64,000 nt of DNA from Takakia lepidozioides (GCA_030704615.1 CM060734.1:18662001-18726000); one strand, 5' to 3'. Positions 1-11,679 are shown, counted from the first letter of the stretch. The notes: generated from the sequence alone by a model not told the origin. Made by a program: numbers and translations.

Positions 1-3000
1 GTTCTTGGTTCGGAGGGGGGCTGCATTGAACGATTCAATTTGCAGTCAGGAGTAAGTCGGGGCTCCTATGTCGAAACAGTAGTCGGAGAATCCCGTGCTC
101 ATAATGGGGCGGTTCTTGGCTTAGCGTGCGATGCCACCAACTCCTTGCTTATAAGTGGTGGCTATGATGCAACTATTAAGGTCTCCTGTTCTCTACACTG
201 TTCTCATTCGATGTGGAGTGGGAAGAAAAAAGACTGCTTTGTATTAGAAGAGGAGACATACCCAACCCTAAGCTGATTTTTGGCCATAGACCTTAGGCCA
301 GACTCGAATGTAGCTAAAGGGCTAAGGGTGGGAGGAAAAGAACAGAGGATGCCGCCGCTTCCATTGCTGAAGGCCTGATTGATAAGTGGGACCTACCTTA
401 GTAGGCAAGTCCAGTCAGGAGTGTGTGTGTGAGTGGAGAGAGACACACACACAGAGCATTAGTTGACAAATTGACACGCAGTTTACAGAGTCTATGGAAT
501 ATGCATTGATGGTCCACAGGTGTGGGATTTCAAAGGTCGTGAACTCAAATTCACATTGCATGTAGGCTCCCCGCTGGTGAAGATGGCATCACACCGTGGA
601 AATGGTATGTTGTCTCCTCCCCTTTATCTAAGCTTCCTTGTCTGTCTGTCCCTCTATCACTGGTGCATTGTTTGATAGAGCTTTGCAGATTTAGATCCTT
701 CAAAACTTGTATCTCCTTGCTGCAACAAACAAGGATGAAACTGCAGCTCCATGCCGATTTGCTGCTAATTGCTTGTCTCAACTACATTCAGCACTCTCCT
801 TGTGCTGTTTCATACTGATTCCGCACTCTCCTTGTGCAGGTCTGATAGCGGTTGCCTCAGACGACAATGTCCTGCGATTGTACGATGTAGTGGCGGGGAG
901 ACTGGTGCGTGTGTTCCAGGGCCATACTGACCGTGTGACAGACATGTGCTTCAGTGAAGATGGCAAGTGGCTTCTCTCTGCAGCTATGGATGCCACTGTC
1001 CGTGTATGGGACGTGGTAGCTTCCAAGCAGATTGATGCTATGCATGTGGGCTCTGCAGTAACAGCACTGTCACTCTCTCCCCGTATGGACTTGCTGGCCA
1101 CCTCTCATGTAAACCGCAATGGCATCTATTTGTGGTGGGTTCTATTTCAGCACTCCTGTTGGTGTTTGAGAGTGAGAGAAGAGAGAAGACATTTATCATT
1201 CCTCAGTGTTTGAGAGTAAGAAGCTATGTATTACATCCCGTCAGAAGCCCACAGGACCCATGGGGCACCCTGGAACAGCACAGCAGAACCATTGAAATCA
1301 AAGAACATCAAAATTGCTCGAAAATTGAGTGCCTCTTGTAAGTAGCACATGAGAACTTTGGGTCCTCATAACTGCAGCTGCAGCTGCTGCTAGGGGCAAC
1401 GATTCTAAGAAAACCCTGAAGGGTGTTTGTAACCTGTCACATGTTTGGTTTGCTGACTCAAGTGTACCCGTTGGCTATTTCCAGGGCAAATAGGTTGATG
1501 TACTCAGGTGTGGCCAATGTAGCAATACAGGGAAGTGGGAAGGCTGTGAGAGAAGTGTCGTTACCGACTTTGTCATCTTCCAAGGAGTGTGGTCTGGAAG
1601 AAGATGAAGAAATGCTAGAGGCAGCTGCCACAGAGGAGCCCACTACATCTACTGGCAACCATGTCAAAGAGATAGGAGGAGGGAGTGGGCAGATTATGCC
1701 CAATCTCATTACACTCGCAATGATTCTGAAGACCCAGTGGCAAGGCCTTGTCAACCTGGACATTATCAAGGTAACCCCATTCTGCCTCTGACTACCACTT
1801 TTTCCTTATTAACAGCTTTTAACACCATTATCATCATGCAAATCAAGTATGCATGTCAATGTTATGCTTGCTTGCGAGCTACCACAGTAGAGCCAATGTT
1901 AAATATGGCACAACGTTGACAGCTTGTATAAGGTCTGATTGTTTGTAACTTTACATTGGATGGGCAGCTACGAAATAAGCCCATAGCGCCACCAAAGAAG
2001 CCAGAACAAGCACCTTTCTTTTTGCCCACGTTACCCTCACTCTCAGGGGAGCCAAGATTTGTAGCTGCAGACGGAAGCAGGGTGACCAACACTGTGACAG
2101 GAGACAAAATTGTGAAGATGGCTACACACCTGAGGAGGAAATCAGAGCACAATGACTTCCAGTCTGTGTTCTTGCAACTCCTGCATGCCTGTGCTGAGAG
2201 TGGAGATTGTACGTCTCTTTGGCCCTACACACATGCACATGCTCTCTCCCTCTCTCTCTCTCTCCTTTTTCTTGACACTAACAGGCGGAGAAACTGCAGC
2301 TGCATTTGTTGCAAGCCTAGAAACCAGGAGTCAACCTAATGCTTTCCGTTATCATGTCAATGCCAGAGCAACACTCTATTTGCTGTAACTGGCTTGCCAT
2401 CTGTTTTGCACGAACTGTGCTTTGTTTGTTTGTTTTGCTCGTCCCATTTGGTCTTTAGGCTTTCCATGGGGGTTATGAAGTTCCTCTTATCACTTTTGGT
2501 TTTACGGTATTGTTTCCCACATCCCTCTTGGTCCTGGATGTAGCAAATTGTTTCCTTTTCTTCTTTTTTGGCCCCTCTCTCCTCCCACTCTTTGGACCTC
2601 CCATCAACTGCAACTGCAACAGACGCTTAGTACAGGGTATATGTAAGCATGCATATAAGTTACTTTTTTTCTTTCTTCCTTCATGTGGAGGTGAGAAAAC
2701 GTACCTTTTTGCCTTTCTCCCTCTTTGAGCTCTAGAAGTGTCCGGCAGCTAAGTTGCATGAGTCACTTCGACTTTGAGCAGTGTTTGGTGTATTTTGCAG
2801 ACATTTCTCGTTGTTCTGCTTGGGCCTTGACACCCTGTGGATGTTATGAAGTTTTCTCCTTTCTCTTTTGTAAGCTTCTGATGATGCAAGCAGCATCTTT
2901 TTGGGTGGTGTGTCTAGACTCAAGCCTGGTAGCCCATGTGAAGAGCATGACACCATCAGAAGTGGATGCGGAGCTGCGGATGATGGAGATTGTTGATAAT

Positions 3001-3123
3001 GATGACAGCTCACGAAGTGAGGAGGTGCAAGAGATCGGCATGGCTCTCGACTTTCTACTATCAGAGCTCACATCCAAGAGGAATTTTGAGTTTGTTCAAG
3101 CACTCATGCAACTGTTCCTCAAG
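1..3123 (+). CDS. UTP21: UTP21/WDR36-like WD40 protein, C-terminal part (5' and 3' incomplete)
   Basis: Six exons fit in consistent phase: 1-180, 520-604, 840-1134, 1485-1770, 1968-2208 and 2918-3123, all with GT-AG borders, giving about 431 residues. Exons 1-3 encode WD40 blades (SGGYDATIKVWDF, SAAMDATVRVWDV). Exon 4 holds an acidic linker and the motif QWQGLVNLDIIK. Exon 5 has NKPIAPPKKPEQAPFFLPTL, and exon 6 has AELRMMEIVDN and NFEFVQALMQLFLK. These C-terminal motifs are characteristic of the Utp21 domain. By family knowledge UTP21 is a UTP-B subunit of the nucleolar SSU processome that helps process 18S pre-rRNA. The start lies left of the window. The usual last exon after LFLK was not found; if the last intron were retained translation would stop at 3216. 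No frameshift or stop is visible, so this may be a working gene whose final exon is elsewhere, or a copy broken at its 3' end. Confidence 0.85.
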
Positions 3124-3240
3124 GTACGCTCAAATTCCTCCTCTTGGTTAGAGAACAAAGAATTGGATATTTGTCTGCGCAGTGGCCTGAGCATGATGTA
3201 TGAAGACCTTGAGTAGCTTTCTGATAGCAATTGGTATTCA

Positions 3241-3792
3241 GGTTTAAATTAAACCATTACAACTCAACATCTACAAACTGAGGCCATGATGTTCTCAGCA
3301 GCGGGCCTATGAAAAGGGAAGTTTGAGGCCAGCTGATGAATACTTTTAGCCATTATGTGTGTGAATGCATCACATTCTCTGCTAGGGTGGGTGATGACAA
3401 ATGTTTTTACATAAGTGCAGCAGTGATAGAAGGTGTTTATTTGTGTTCTTGGCGGTTGTAGCTCTGGCGATTGCCTCTGGAAAACAGTCACTTGAGGACA
3501 CTCGTCGAGGACGAGTACGTTGTAGGACAGTACTGAAATGTGGATATGTTGATGCATTCAGATTCATGAAGAGACCATTCTCCGGCAACAACCGTTACGA
3601 GAAAAGGCAAGGGAGCTATGGAGTCAGCAATGCACTACTTGGGGTAGACTAGACACAATGTTTCAGAAAGTGCGTAGTATGATCAGTTTTGTAAGTAACA
3701 CCCAGCAATAAATAGCAGCTGCTTTCTCTTTTGGCCTCTCAACACCAACTACTGAAGTTGTTAACATTCAAGTGCACAAGACTAGAATGTGG
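3241..3792. repeat. ~550-bp repeat, copy R1
   Basis: This stretch, starting at GGTTTAAATTAAAC, matches 5617-6342 over nearly its whole length with scattered substitutions and small indels. Shared blocks include GAATGCATCACATTCTCTGC, GTGGATATGTTGATGCATTC and GTCAGCAATGCA. One copy follows each UTP21-like piece. Neither has a convincing ORF. It may be a noncoding transposon, or the 3' flank copied with a UTP21 duplication. The remaining 3793-4560 shows no gene. Confidence 0.7.
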
Positions 3793-4560
3793 TCCAGTGG
3801 GGGTAAAACCACCCTTTTGCTCATCAAAACAGAAGCATTGCAGCAGACCAAGCTGTCCCCAACTAAGGGGATCACCTCGCAGCCATGTTTGTTTGACTAC
3901 TGCCGGTGGTAGCTGTAGCTGAGCTGCTTGTCAACAAGGTTTGCAATTGTGTTTACTGTTGAGGGAGAGTGATCGGGTTTGCCTCGTTGCAATGCTGCTG
4001 TCCATTCCCTGCATCAATTCTCAACAATTGAACCTCAACAATTGGGAAGAAGAATTTTCAAGAATATGGATTGATTTCTCAATCCTTCATATATTTTAAC
4101 CATGTTCCTTTCGTGAATCTTCTGCTCCCCCGCAGCTGCTCTCTTGTCCACTCTCCTTTTACCTTCATCATCTGTCTGCATTCATGCACCACAAATCCGG
4201 GTGATCCCTATGTAGGTAGTCCGAGCACTTTTATCAGCAGAGGCAGTGTCAACACAAATAATCCAGAACATTGCAAGAAATCTTTTCAAAAACCTGATTC
4301 TCAACAGTCTCTTCCTTCGGTCTTCAGTCTTCAACTCTGCCCATCCAAGGACGATGACCTCAACACAACTGTCCCTTGCTCGAACACAGACGTTATTTCT
4401 CTGGCACCTTATTAAACCAATCTATCAATCTCTGACCCGGCGCCCTACAATCAACCTGGTGCTCGGATCTAACCACGCCTACCAGATACAGTAGACACAT
4501 AATCCGCCGGCACGCTATGTGTGTGGGCGATGAGACTGGTGGATGAAGCCCTAAGGGCTT

Positions 4561-4569
4561 AAACCCTAG
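4561..4569 (+). promoter_or_regulatory. Telo-box (AAACCCTAG) upstream of UTP21-like copy B
   Basis: AAACCCTAG lies 135 bases before the ATG at 4704 and directly after a GCCCTAAGGGC palindrome. Telo-boxes are common in plant promoters of ribosome-biogenesis and translation genes, which matches the UTP21-like exon downstream. Assignment rests on one short motif plus position. Confidence 0.45.
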
Positions 4570-4703
4570 TATTTGGGAAATGTCGTCTCATTGTCCTCGA
4601 GGCTCGAGGGAAGCAGCGAGCAAGCATGACTGTTTACGATCGCCGGTGCACTGGAACATAATCACTGTTTGTTTGGTGGTTATGTGTGCTGGGGTGGGGC
4701 AGG

Positions 4704-5311
4704 ATGGGGATTTTTGAGCCATTCAGGGCAGTGGGATATATCACAGATGGAAGTCCCTTCGCCGTCCAACGCAGAGGCATGGAGAATTTTGTTTCAGTCG
4801 GTGTCGGGGAAGCTTGGCAAATTTACAATGTAAGTTCTTCTATCGTTTTTGGATTCCTAGATCTTTTTCAGCTGAGTGTTTTGTGAAATATGTTACGTTT
4901 TGTACTAATGGATGTGTTTCTCTTTGTCACGAGCTTGTATACGAAGCTTACGTTCGTATTCATAGTATCTATCAAATGATGATCTAGCTTATTATTGTGT
5001 TGAGCTTTTTATTTACATTACAGAGCTCTTCTCTTCCTCTGTTACTGGGTGTCTTGAACGCACACGCATTTTGATGGACAAATTTTTGTCTGTGAAGGAG
5101 AGGGACTTGTGTCCGTGAATGCAATCTTTCCTAGACCTAACACGGGGTATGGTGGGCTTGGGAGACTGTAGATGCAAGACACAAATGAAGCTCCTACTGA
5201 AATGAAGCAGGGCCACAATTGCAGAAACGGATTCGAGCGTTAGCTTCTCATTGGGATTTCACTTATGCTGCAACGAGACGCCACACTGCTGTCTTCAAGC
5301 GTGCGCACCAG
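4704..5311 (+). pseudogene. UTP21/WDR36-like copy B, N-terminal fragment
   Basis: Exon 1 (4704-4829) opens with ATG and encodes FEPFRAVGYITDG, PFAVQRRG and EAWQIYN, the conserved beginning of UTP21 proteins, ending in an AAT|GTAAGT donor. Exon 2 (about 5174-5311) encodes GPQLQKRIRALA and AVFKRAHQ, the next conserved block, ending in CAG|GTTAGT. In exon 2 the part before GPQLQ is out of frame with the rest: one extra base lies between codons for LLL and NEAGP. It also cannot join exon 1 in phase. Weak similarity to the following blade may continue to about 5440. No WD40 body follows; repeat R2 starts at 5617. The piece is therefore a 5' fragment and most likely a pseudogene. It does not overlap the C-terminal part at 1-3123 in protein content, so the two could be the broken ends of one rearranged tandem duplication. 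Confidence 0.7.
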
Positions 5312-5616
5312 GTTAGTGTATGGATAAGCCCTTCCCTCTTTTGTCCCTGTACAACACAAATCCCTCTCTGGCCCATGACGTTCGATCTCCATCTTCTGGC
5401 ATCTAAGGGCAATCTTTGGCGTGCAGGGGGGTATATCTTGTCAAGTCATTGGACAAATTTAGCTTGGACATTGCAAAACCAGTTGGCTTGACTCTTAGGT
5501 GGTCACATTCACATAGAGACACAATGCTAGGCTTTGCATCCCTCTTACAAAAACGGTTCAATTGCTATAATAAGGAGGAATCAGTGGCAACTTATCGGAG
5601 TGGGATTTGGGATTTA

Positions 5617-6342
5617 GGTTTAAATTAAACGTTGACAACTCTACAGCGGCCTGTGACAGGCAAGTTTGAGGCCAGCTAATGAAAACTTTGAGCCATTATG
5701 TATGTGAATGCATCACATTCTCTGCCAGGGTCGGTGACAACAAACCTTTGTACATAAGTGTAGCAGTGATAGAAGGTGCTTATTTGTGTTCTTGTGGTGG
5801 TAGCTCTGGTGATAGCCTGTGACAAAAGGTCACCTGAAGACACTCATCGAGTACGAGTAGGTTGTGAGACTGAGAGTATTAAAATGTGGATATGTTGATG
5901 CATTCAGATTCATGTAGAGACCATTTTCCGGCAACAACTGTTCCGAGAAAAGAGTTCAAGAGAGCTATGGAGTCAGCAATGCATTACTTGGGGTAGACTA
6001 GACACGTATGTAGTTTGATCCCACGCACTTACAAAACTGATCATATTACGCACTTTCTGGTTTATGAGGACCCTTAGAGTTGCACTGAAAGTAAGACGGT
6101 TTCTCAAGAGATTTACACAAGGTCTTGTGTCATCATATCCATTCCTATGATTTTGTTTTGAATCCCCTGAGGAACTCGGCTTACTTTGAGAATAACTCTA
6201 GACAAGAATCGGAACTGGAAAGTGCGTATGATCAGTTTTGGAAGTAACACCCAACAATGGATTGCAGCTATTTTCTCTTTGGCCTCTCATCACTAACTAC
6301 CAACGCTGTTAACATTCAAGTGCAGACAAGACTAGAATTTGG
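5617..6342. repeat. ~550-bp repeat, copy R2, with a 220-bp insertion
   Basis: Second copy of the 3241-3792 repeat. It is longer because about 200 bases lie between GTAGACTAGACAC and the shared GATCAGTTTTG block. The extra piece is bounded by an inverted copy of the repeat's own sequence (6027-6060 against 6215-6245). No ORF. Confidence 0.65.
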
Positions 6343-7253
6343 AATGGTTTTAAGGCCCAAATTAATAGGATTACCACGCAAGTTAGGCAACAGTATTTAT
6401 ATCCATGAATTCTTACCCATGATTCAATGTTTGCATTGCGCAAAAAAACAAGTGATGGGCTACTTAGAGAAATGTGTAATTGATTAATTATGAAGGTTCC
6501 GACAGGCGCATAGGGGAAAAATTGGATTTGGTATACTGTTGTTTGTGTATTGTGATGCCCACTCAGTTTACATAGCAAGCGTGAGCAGAAAAGTCGTGAG
6601 TAGGAAAAAAAAACGAGTCTGAGCACAATCTACAGTTATAGGGGAATTATGCTTGCAAACGGAAATACAAGTCATAGGCGGACATAGGGTTATGCTAATA
6701 TAGTCAGTTACATGGTTTATTGTTTTTTCTTTCTATAAATATATTTTAATAAAACCCTCTGGATATACAGTAAAACCGAAATACTTAAATAGCAAAATAT
6801 ACTTTTATTATTACAATATTATGGACAGCAGAATTTCACTAGCGAAATGTGAGAAATACTCATATTTATATTTTGACTTTCGAGAGTTTCGTTGGCGCAA
6901 CAAACCCCCAGAAAACGAAAATAAAAAAGATAGTCTCGCTCGCGAAACTTGTTGCGGTTATATTTCAGAACATAGCCACCCCCCATCAAATAAACACTGA
7001 TCAGAAATATTCCGAGTCTACAGATATGAGCAAACTTGAAAGGAAGGGAGTTTTGAAACTTACCACCAAGTGTCTATTAACTCAGAATGCAAGCATCCTG
7101 GGGGACAACAAGCATTGAAACACATGATATCATGTATAACCCTCAACAAAATCCCGTTTTTACAACCTACAGGAAAGGGTCTACAGTTGGGTGTGGTGCG
7201 CTTTGTTACTTTCTGAGGTAGAATTGTCCTATTTTATCACTTAAAGAGGGCTA
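6343..7253. other. AT-rich spacer, no gene seen
   Basis: AT-rich sequence with short A and T runs around 6600-6850. Open frames of 70-105 codons on both strands show no recognisable domain, compositional bias toward coding or splice context. Confidence 0.5.
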
Positions 7254-8329
7254 CACCCGTTGAATGTATTCTGTTGGAGCTGCTATTGCTTTGGGACCTG
7301 TTGGACTCTGTTTCGCGTGCTCACGATTTGTTTTTCATTCCGTTTTTGAATGGGGCGTGTAATGTAGCCATATGCAATATGCGTGCCAAATTTGGGAGCG
7401 ATCAAAATTCATTTGGACCCAAAACCACAATTTCTTCCCTGTTTTGCACTCCAAACTTGATTTGTGTTCTACTTCATGCATTCTTCATAGAGAGTTCTGC
7501 AATAGTGAGCGAAAGAGAACACCTTTTTGGGGGGGGGGTATTTTTGATTGGTCCAAATTTTGGCGGGGGAATAGCCGTGGGATGCTGGAAGCCACAGAAC
7601 AAAATTGAGCCAAAAACAAAATCGATACGTGCCAGAAACCCCCACTGAAAGGCAGTGCAAACCTATTTATTGGCTTAAAATAAATTTAAATTAAATTAAA
7701 AATGTGGAATGGCTTGAGGGTGGAGCGCGTCGATGGGGAGGCAAATGATTTATTCGTCTGTTGTGTCTCCGCACATGTTCTAGCACGTGCGGGCAAAAGA
7801 GGGGCTTCAACCACAACCGTTCAATGGGTGCAATAGCCGTGCACGCATTGCAGGATTTCTTTTTCGCATTGAACAAAAACCAGATGACAAGTGAACGCCT
7901 CATTGGACAATGGAACGATTTTTGATTGATCTCGTATTACACTGGGACGTATCAGAGGGTACATTGAACACACTGGCCAAGGTTTGAAAGCGAACGAAAA
8001 TCATTTGGATGGGCAACCATCCGTTGGCCCATTGAACGAATTTCGATTGATCTCATATTACTCTGGGGCCTCTTACATGGCACATTGAACATAGTGGCCA
8101 AGTCTCAAAGCGAACCAAAATCATTTCGATGGCCAACCATCCGTTGAGCCATCCGAATGAATTTTCGATTGATCTGATATTAGTCCAGGACCTGTGAGAG
8201 GGTGTCTTGAACGTGCTGACAAAGTTTGGAAGCTAACAAAAATGATTTGGATGGGCAACCATCCGTTCACCCGTTGAATGTATTCTGTTGGAGCTGTTAT
8301 TGCTTTGGGACCTGTTGGACTGTGTTTCG
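7254..8329. repeat. Degenerate ~120-bp satellite array bounded by a 62-bp direct repeat
   Basis: A 62-bp block (CACCCGTTGAATGTATTCTG to CTGTGTTTCG) occurs at 7254-7315 and again at 8268-8329 with about two differences. Between about 7900 and 8270 three units of roughly 120 bases repeat, each with GATTGATCT, ACATTGAAC and AAATCATTTGGATGGGCAAC-like blocks. The same family reappears at 26735-26998. No coding potential. Confidence 0.65.
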
Positions 8330-8773
8330 ATACTCACAGCAGCATTGTACCATCTTTACTCACTAATAATCATTTCAAGTGCTGTATATAGAACATTTTC
8401 TAGTCTGCCATTGTGGCTTCACAATTTTGACTCTGTAGGTGGTGTAATTCCACTTATAACCTAGCCTTAATTACTTTCAGAAATACACTCTGGAAATGCA
8501 GAGAATAAGCCGATGCGGAGTTTTTAAAGGTTTTTCAAATAGTGTGATACCCCATGTTAACCCATAGGTGCTGGCAGGGAGTTCACCCCTCGCCGTGGTA
8601 ATCTGACATCGCATCTAGATTTCAAAGTTGCCATCCTGACTCAAGGTTGGGTTGATCTAGGCATCTATGTGAGAACATCCCCAGTTGAGGTTTAAAGCTT
8701 CCCAAAATCATAACCCATCAAAGTGTCGATATATGTACAGCTAACTTAAGTGAGTGACAACCAACATCAGAGG
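8330..8773. other. Spacer, likely 3' flank of the minus-strand gene
   Basis: No ORF, repeat or RNA gene seen. On the minus strand this lies just after the TAA stop at 8774 and would contain the 3' UTR of the 538-residue gene. Confidence 0.4.
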
Positions 8774-10390
8774 TTAGAACTCCACCCCACTGTTCAACTG
8801 AACAGTGAAAGTCGTGTGTCTGATGTTATCTAGTGGAGTTTCAACTTGCACCACCAGGCCTGCGCTTCCTGTGTGCTCTCCATTTCGCTTCGACCGACCA
8901 AATGCGACTGAAGCAAAGGCCCTTGAGTCCACTGCTCTAGAGCAGCCACATCCCCAACTAAGTTTTTCCAGGGGAGAATGAATCACCTCAGCCCTCCATC
9001 CAGAGTTTCGACCTTCAAATAGGGGAGTCACATGGAGCTCTACTGTGGGTCGAACAATAAGACCTGACCGCTGCCATGCCAGAGGCTGTACAAATTCAAT
9101 TGATATTGACTGGTCAGGTAACTGCAGTGCAGGGCTTATTCTTGTCCCCCACTTGTTCTTACAAGAATAGCTTAGCTTAGTGTCCCCTGGCATCCGCCCC
9201 TGTGCCTGTAGAAGTCCACCAAATGCAGGCATGAAGGCACTGCCTGTCAACCCTTCCCCTGCAACAAATGTCAACTGGCCATTTGGAAACTGCAAATCCA
9301 TGAAAGAACATGTAAGAGGGTTTAAGCAGACCATCGACATAGCCAGCCACCGCCGATGTTTTGACCACACTGCTGGGCAAAGTGAATGTAGACCATCCTT
9401 GCGGTCAAACCCGTACCACAGACAATGGTGCTTGGACAGGTGAACTGGAATTAGAAGAGTGGAGGCCCGCACAAACAGAACAGGCCCCACTTGTAAGAGA
9501 AAAAGCGGAGATGAAGTCCCACCCTGAGAAGCCTCCACACGCCACAAGTCACCCCGTGCAACTACAGCAGTTTCGATGTCTTGCGTACGACTGTCAAACG
9601 TGGTGCTCACAGAAAAACTGCTTTGTTTCTGGAACTGGTTATGTGACTTACTGAGGGTGGAAATCGCCTCCTCATTCGAAAGATCTCGGAACTCAGAACC
9701 ATGTGGAGTCGAGAGCCCATCCTGGCTTCTGACTTGGTTGGGAGGTCCGCTCTGTTCCTTTCGTGAAGAGCTTCTCACACCGTTCTCACTAACAAACCGT
9801 GCCTCCGGCTCTTTACCGCCTACATGAGGTAATGAAACAGTGTCCGGACAGAATGGCGGAGATGATGCCCTCGGTGAACGGGCCACCAAAGTTTCAGATC
9901 GAGACACATGTCGCCCAGGAAAATGGTGCATCACATGTCCCACCAACTCTCCCACACAAGCTCCAAATCTCGCTCCCGCTTGTCCAAACTGGTGCCCTAA
10001 TTCATGCCCTATTTCATGGATTGACGGGCTCTCAGTCCAACTACCAATTCCACTCACTGCAAGCCCGTGCTTTGCATCATGACCTACTCCACTCAGGAAG
10101 CTATTGTCGTTGCCGCTTGTGGAAGTTCCAGGCCAAGGAGGCCAGGGCCATTGGTTTGAAGGTGATGCAAACGCACACTGAGAAAGATACGATTGAGGAG
10201 AGAGGAAAGAGAGAGAGAGAGACGACTGTGAGGGAGAAAGAAAGGGTAGCGAGGAAGGGAAGGAGGGCCGCGGGGGCATGTGACTCTGTAGCATACATCC
10301 AAGGCCCTGTGCCAGCGAGTTGAAGCTGTCCACCACTCCCTGCCCTTGCCTCTGCACGCCACTCCATCCTCCATCGGCATGCCCCTCCAT
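8774..10390 (-). CDS. Plant protein of unknown function, 538 aa, apparently intronless
   Basis: A single uninterrupted frame from ATG (10390) to TAA (8774). The frame opens a few codons earlier only with a TTG, so the ATG giving MEGHADGGWSG is chosen. The first ~100 residues are Pro/Ser-rich (repeated LSLSFLSP-like stretches). Residues ~130-165 form a Gly/His-rich amphipathic stretch (GHQFGQAGARFGACVGELVG). The C-terminal ~240 residues look folded, with conserved-looking blocks FPNGQLTFVAGEGL, FGGLLQAQGRMPG, SCKNKWGTRISP and the end FTVQLNSGVEF. It resembles uncharacterised land-plant proteins, and I cannot assign a function. The alternating short hydrophobic segments of the second half could be beta-rich, an inference only. 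It is divergent from the VIT gene with about 1.3 kb between start codons. Confidence 0.7.
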   Translation of the reverse strand: MEGHADGGWSGVQRQGQGVVDSFNSLAQGLGCMLQSHMPPRPSFPSSLPFLSPSQSSLSLSFLSPQSYLSQCAFASPSNQWPWPPWPGTSTSGNDNSFLSGVGHDAKHGLAVSGIGSWTESPSIHEIGHELGHQFGQAGARFGACVGELVGHVMHHFPGRHVSRSETLVARSPRASSPPFCPDTVSLPHVGGKEPEARFVSENGVRSSSRKEQSGPPNQVRSQDGLSTPHGSEFRDLSNEEAISTLSKSHNQFQKQSSFSVSTTFDSRTQDIETAVVARGDLWRVEASQGGTSSPLFLLQVGPVLFVRASTLLIPVHLSKHHCLWYGFDRKDGLHSLCPAVWSKHRRWLAMSMVCLNPLTCSFMDLQFPNGQLTFVAGEGLTGSAFMPAFGGLLQAQGRMPGDTKLSYSCKNKWGTRISPALQLPDQSISIEFVQPLAWQRSGLIVRPTVELHVTPLFEGRNSGWRAEVIHSPLEKLSWGCGCSRAVDSRAFASVAFGRSKRNGEHTGSAGLVVQVETPLDNIRHTTFTVQLNSGVEF

Positions 10391-11679
10391 CGGAACCCTT
10401 ACCAATCCCTTGCGCCTGGGTACTCAGATAACGGTAAGTCTCTTGCCAGTTGAAAGAGACATACTAACCTCACAGCGACTCATCGATCCTTATCCCAATC
10501 CGCAAATTGACATCCTCCAACGCTACCAAGAACCTGACTGAGGTTTTTTCTAAATACCAACTACAGGAGCAATCTTTGATGTTGGTGTAATCTTCGTACA
10601 CGTCCAAGAATTCAAGCTACCTCACCCGATCTCTCCCGCACATCCAGCCAGAAACATCCTCTGAAACAACAACTGCATCCTCCATCCGCGCAGAGCCCGC
10701 CTCTCCTCTCCCGATCCTCCTGCAACTCGTTGTCCACAACACACACAATCCAGACTACATGTCTAGCACATCCAGCCCCCTCATGCTGTATTTTCACTTT
10801 ACAATCCTGACACAGCCCTACAAACAACATCCCATCCAGATCGCTCTGCGTGCAGATGGATACCAAGGAATTCCCTCCCCGACGCAGCAACAGGAAAATG
10901 GGAGGAGAGAGGAAGGCGCTGTCGGCCCCTGAATCAGACCCGACCGACTACAGGGTGGCCCAACTCGTGTGCTTCACCAACGGGTTTCTGCCACGTGGCG
11001 GATCGCAGCCACGTGCAACGGGCGGCCGGCGCTCTGCGACGTCGCCATCATCATTGTCGGGCACGTATCGCCACGCCCAGCCTCGCATGGCTATACCTCC
11101 CCCATACGGTTTCTATACACTCGGCGCCTTCTGCTCGTATACACTTGTGGTGTCTCGTACTAATACGACTAAGATACGGTGGCGATGCAGTGGCGATACT
11201 TTGGCTATATGACGGGGTGCAAATATCTTGGATAGTTGGTAAGCTGAGTCGGCTGCCGTCTCACTGACTATTTTCGACCTGAACATAGTACCTCCCTGCA
11301 GGTAATACCTGTGCGGTAGAGCGTACCATCTCTAAGCTCAGTCTACCCTGTTAGGTGTCCCCTTGTTTTCGAAGTGTAGCAGAGAATGAGAGAGGAATCG
11401 CGAGGTGGATCAAGGGAAAAGGCTAGAATCGTGGAAGGAATGTGTGATGGGCGTTGAATTCGCATAGGAGCACACGCATGCAGGCCACGTCCACCCAGGG
11501 CGTGGCCGATCTCGTGCAGGAATGAGAGAGACGAGGATGGGATTGAACAAGTGTCACAGTTTATGCATTCTTCTGAGTTCAGGTCCGGTAGTCTGGTGCT
11601 TGAAGTGGAGGAGCCATAGAGGGGAATTGGAAAGCTGCGATAGCGAATTGGGGAATTTGGGGAGGTGGGTGGTGGGAGA
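10391..11679. promoter_or_regulatory. Bidirectional intergenic promoter region with paired G-boxes
   Basis: This 1.3-kb interval separates two divergent start codons. It contains two CACGTG G-boxes at 10992-10997 and 11010-11015, 18 bases apart. ORFs of 60-175 codons here on both strands lack domains and are probably 5' UTR or chance. G-boxes bind bHLH and bZIP factors. Plant iron-homeostasis bHLH proteins use such sites, so regulation of the VIT gene through them is plausible but inferred. Confidence 0.4.

Noticed and set aside
9900-10010. HEIGHELGH in the unknown plant protein, resembling a zinc-protease HExxH motif
   Set aside because: It lies in a Gly/His-rich amphipathic stretch with repeated GH words and no surrounding protease fold; likely chance.
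10850-11267. Overlapping plus-strand ORFs as a separate small gene
   Set aside because: They sit in the GC-rich divergent promoter/5' UTR, have no domain, and three frames are open at once.
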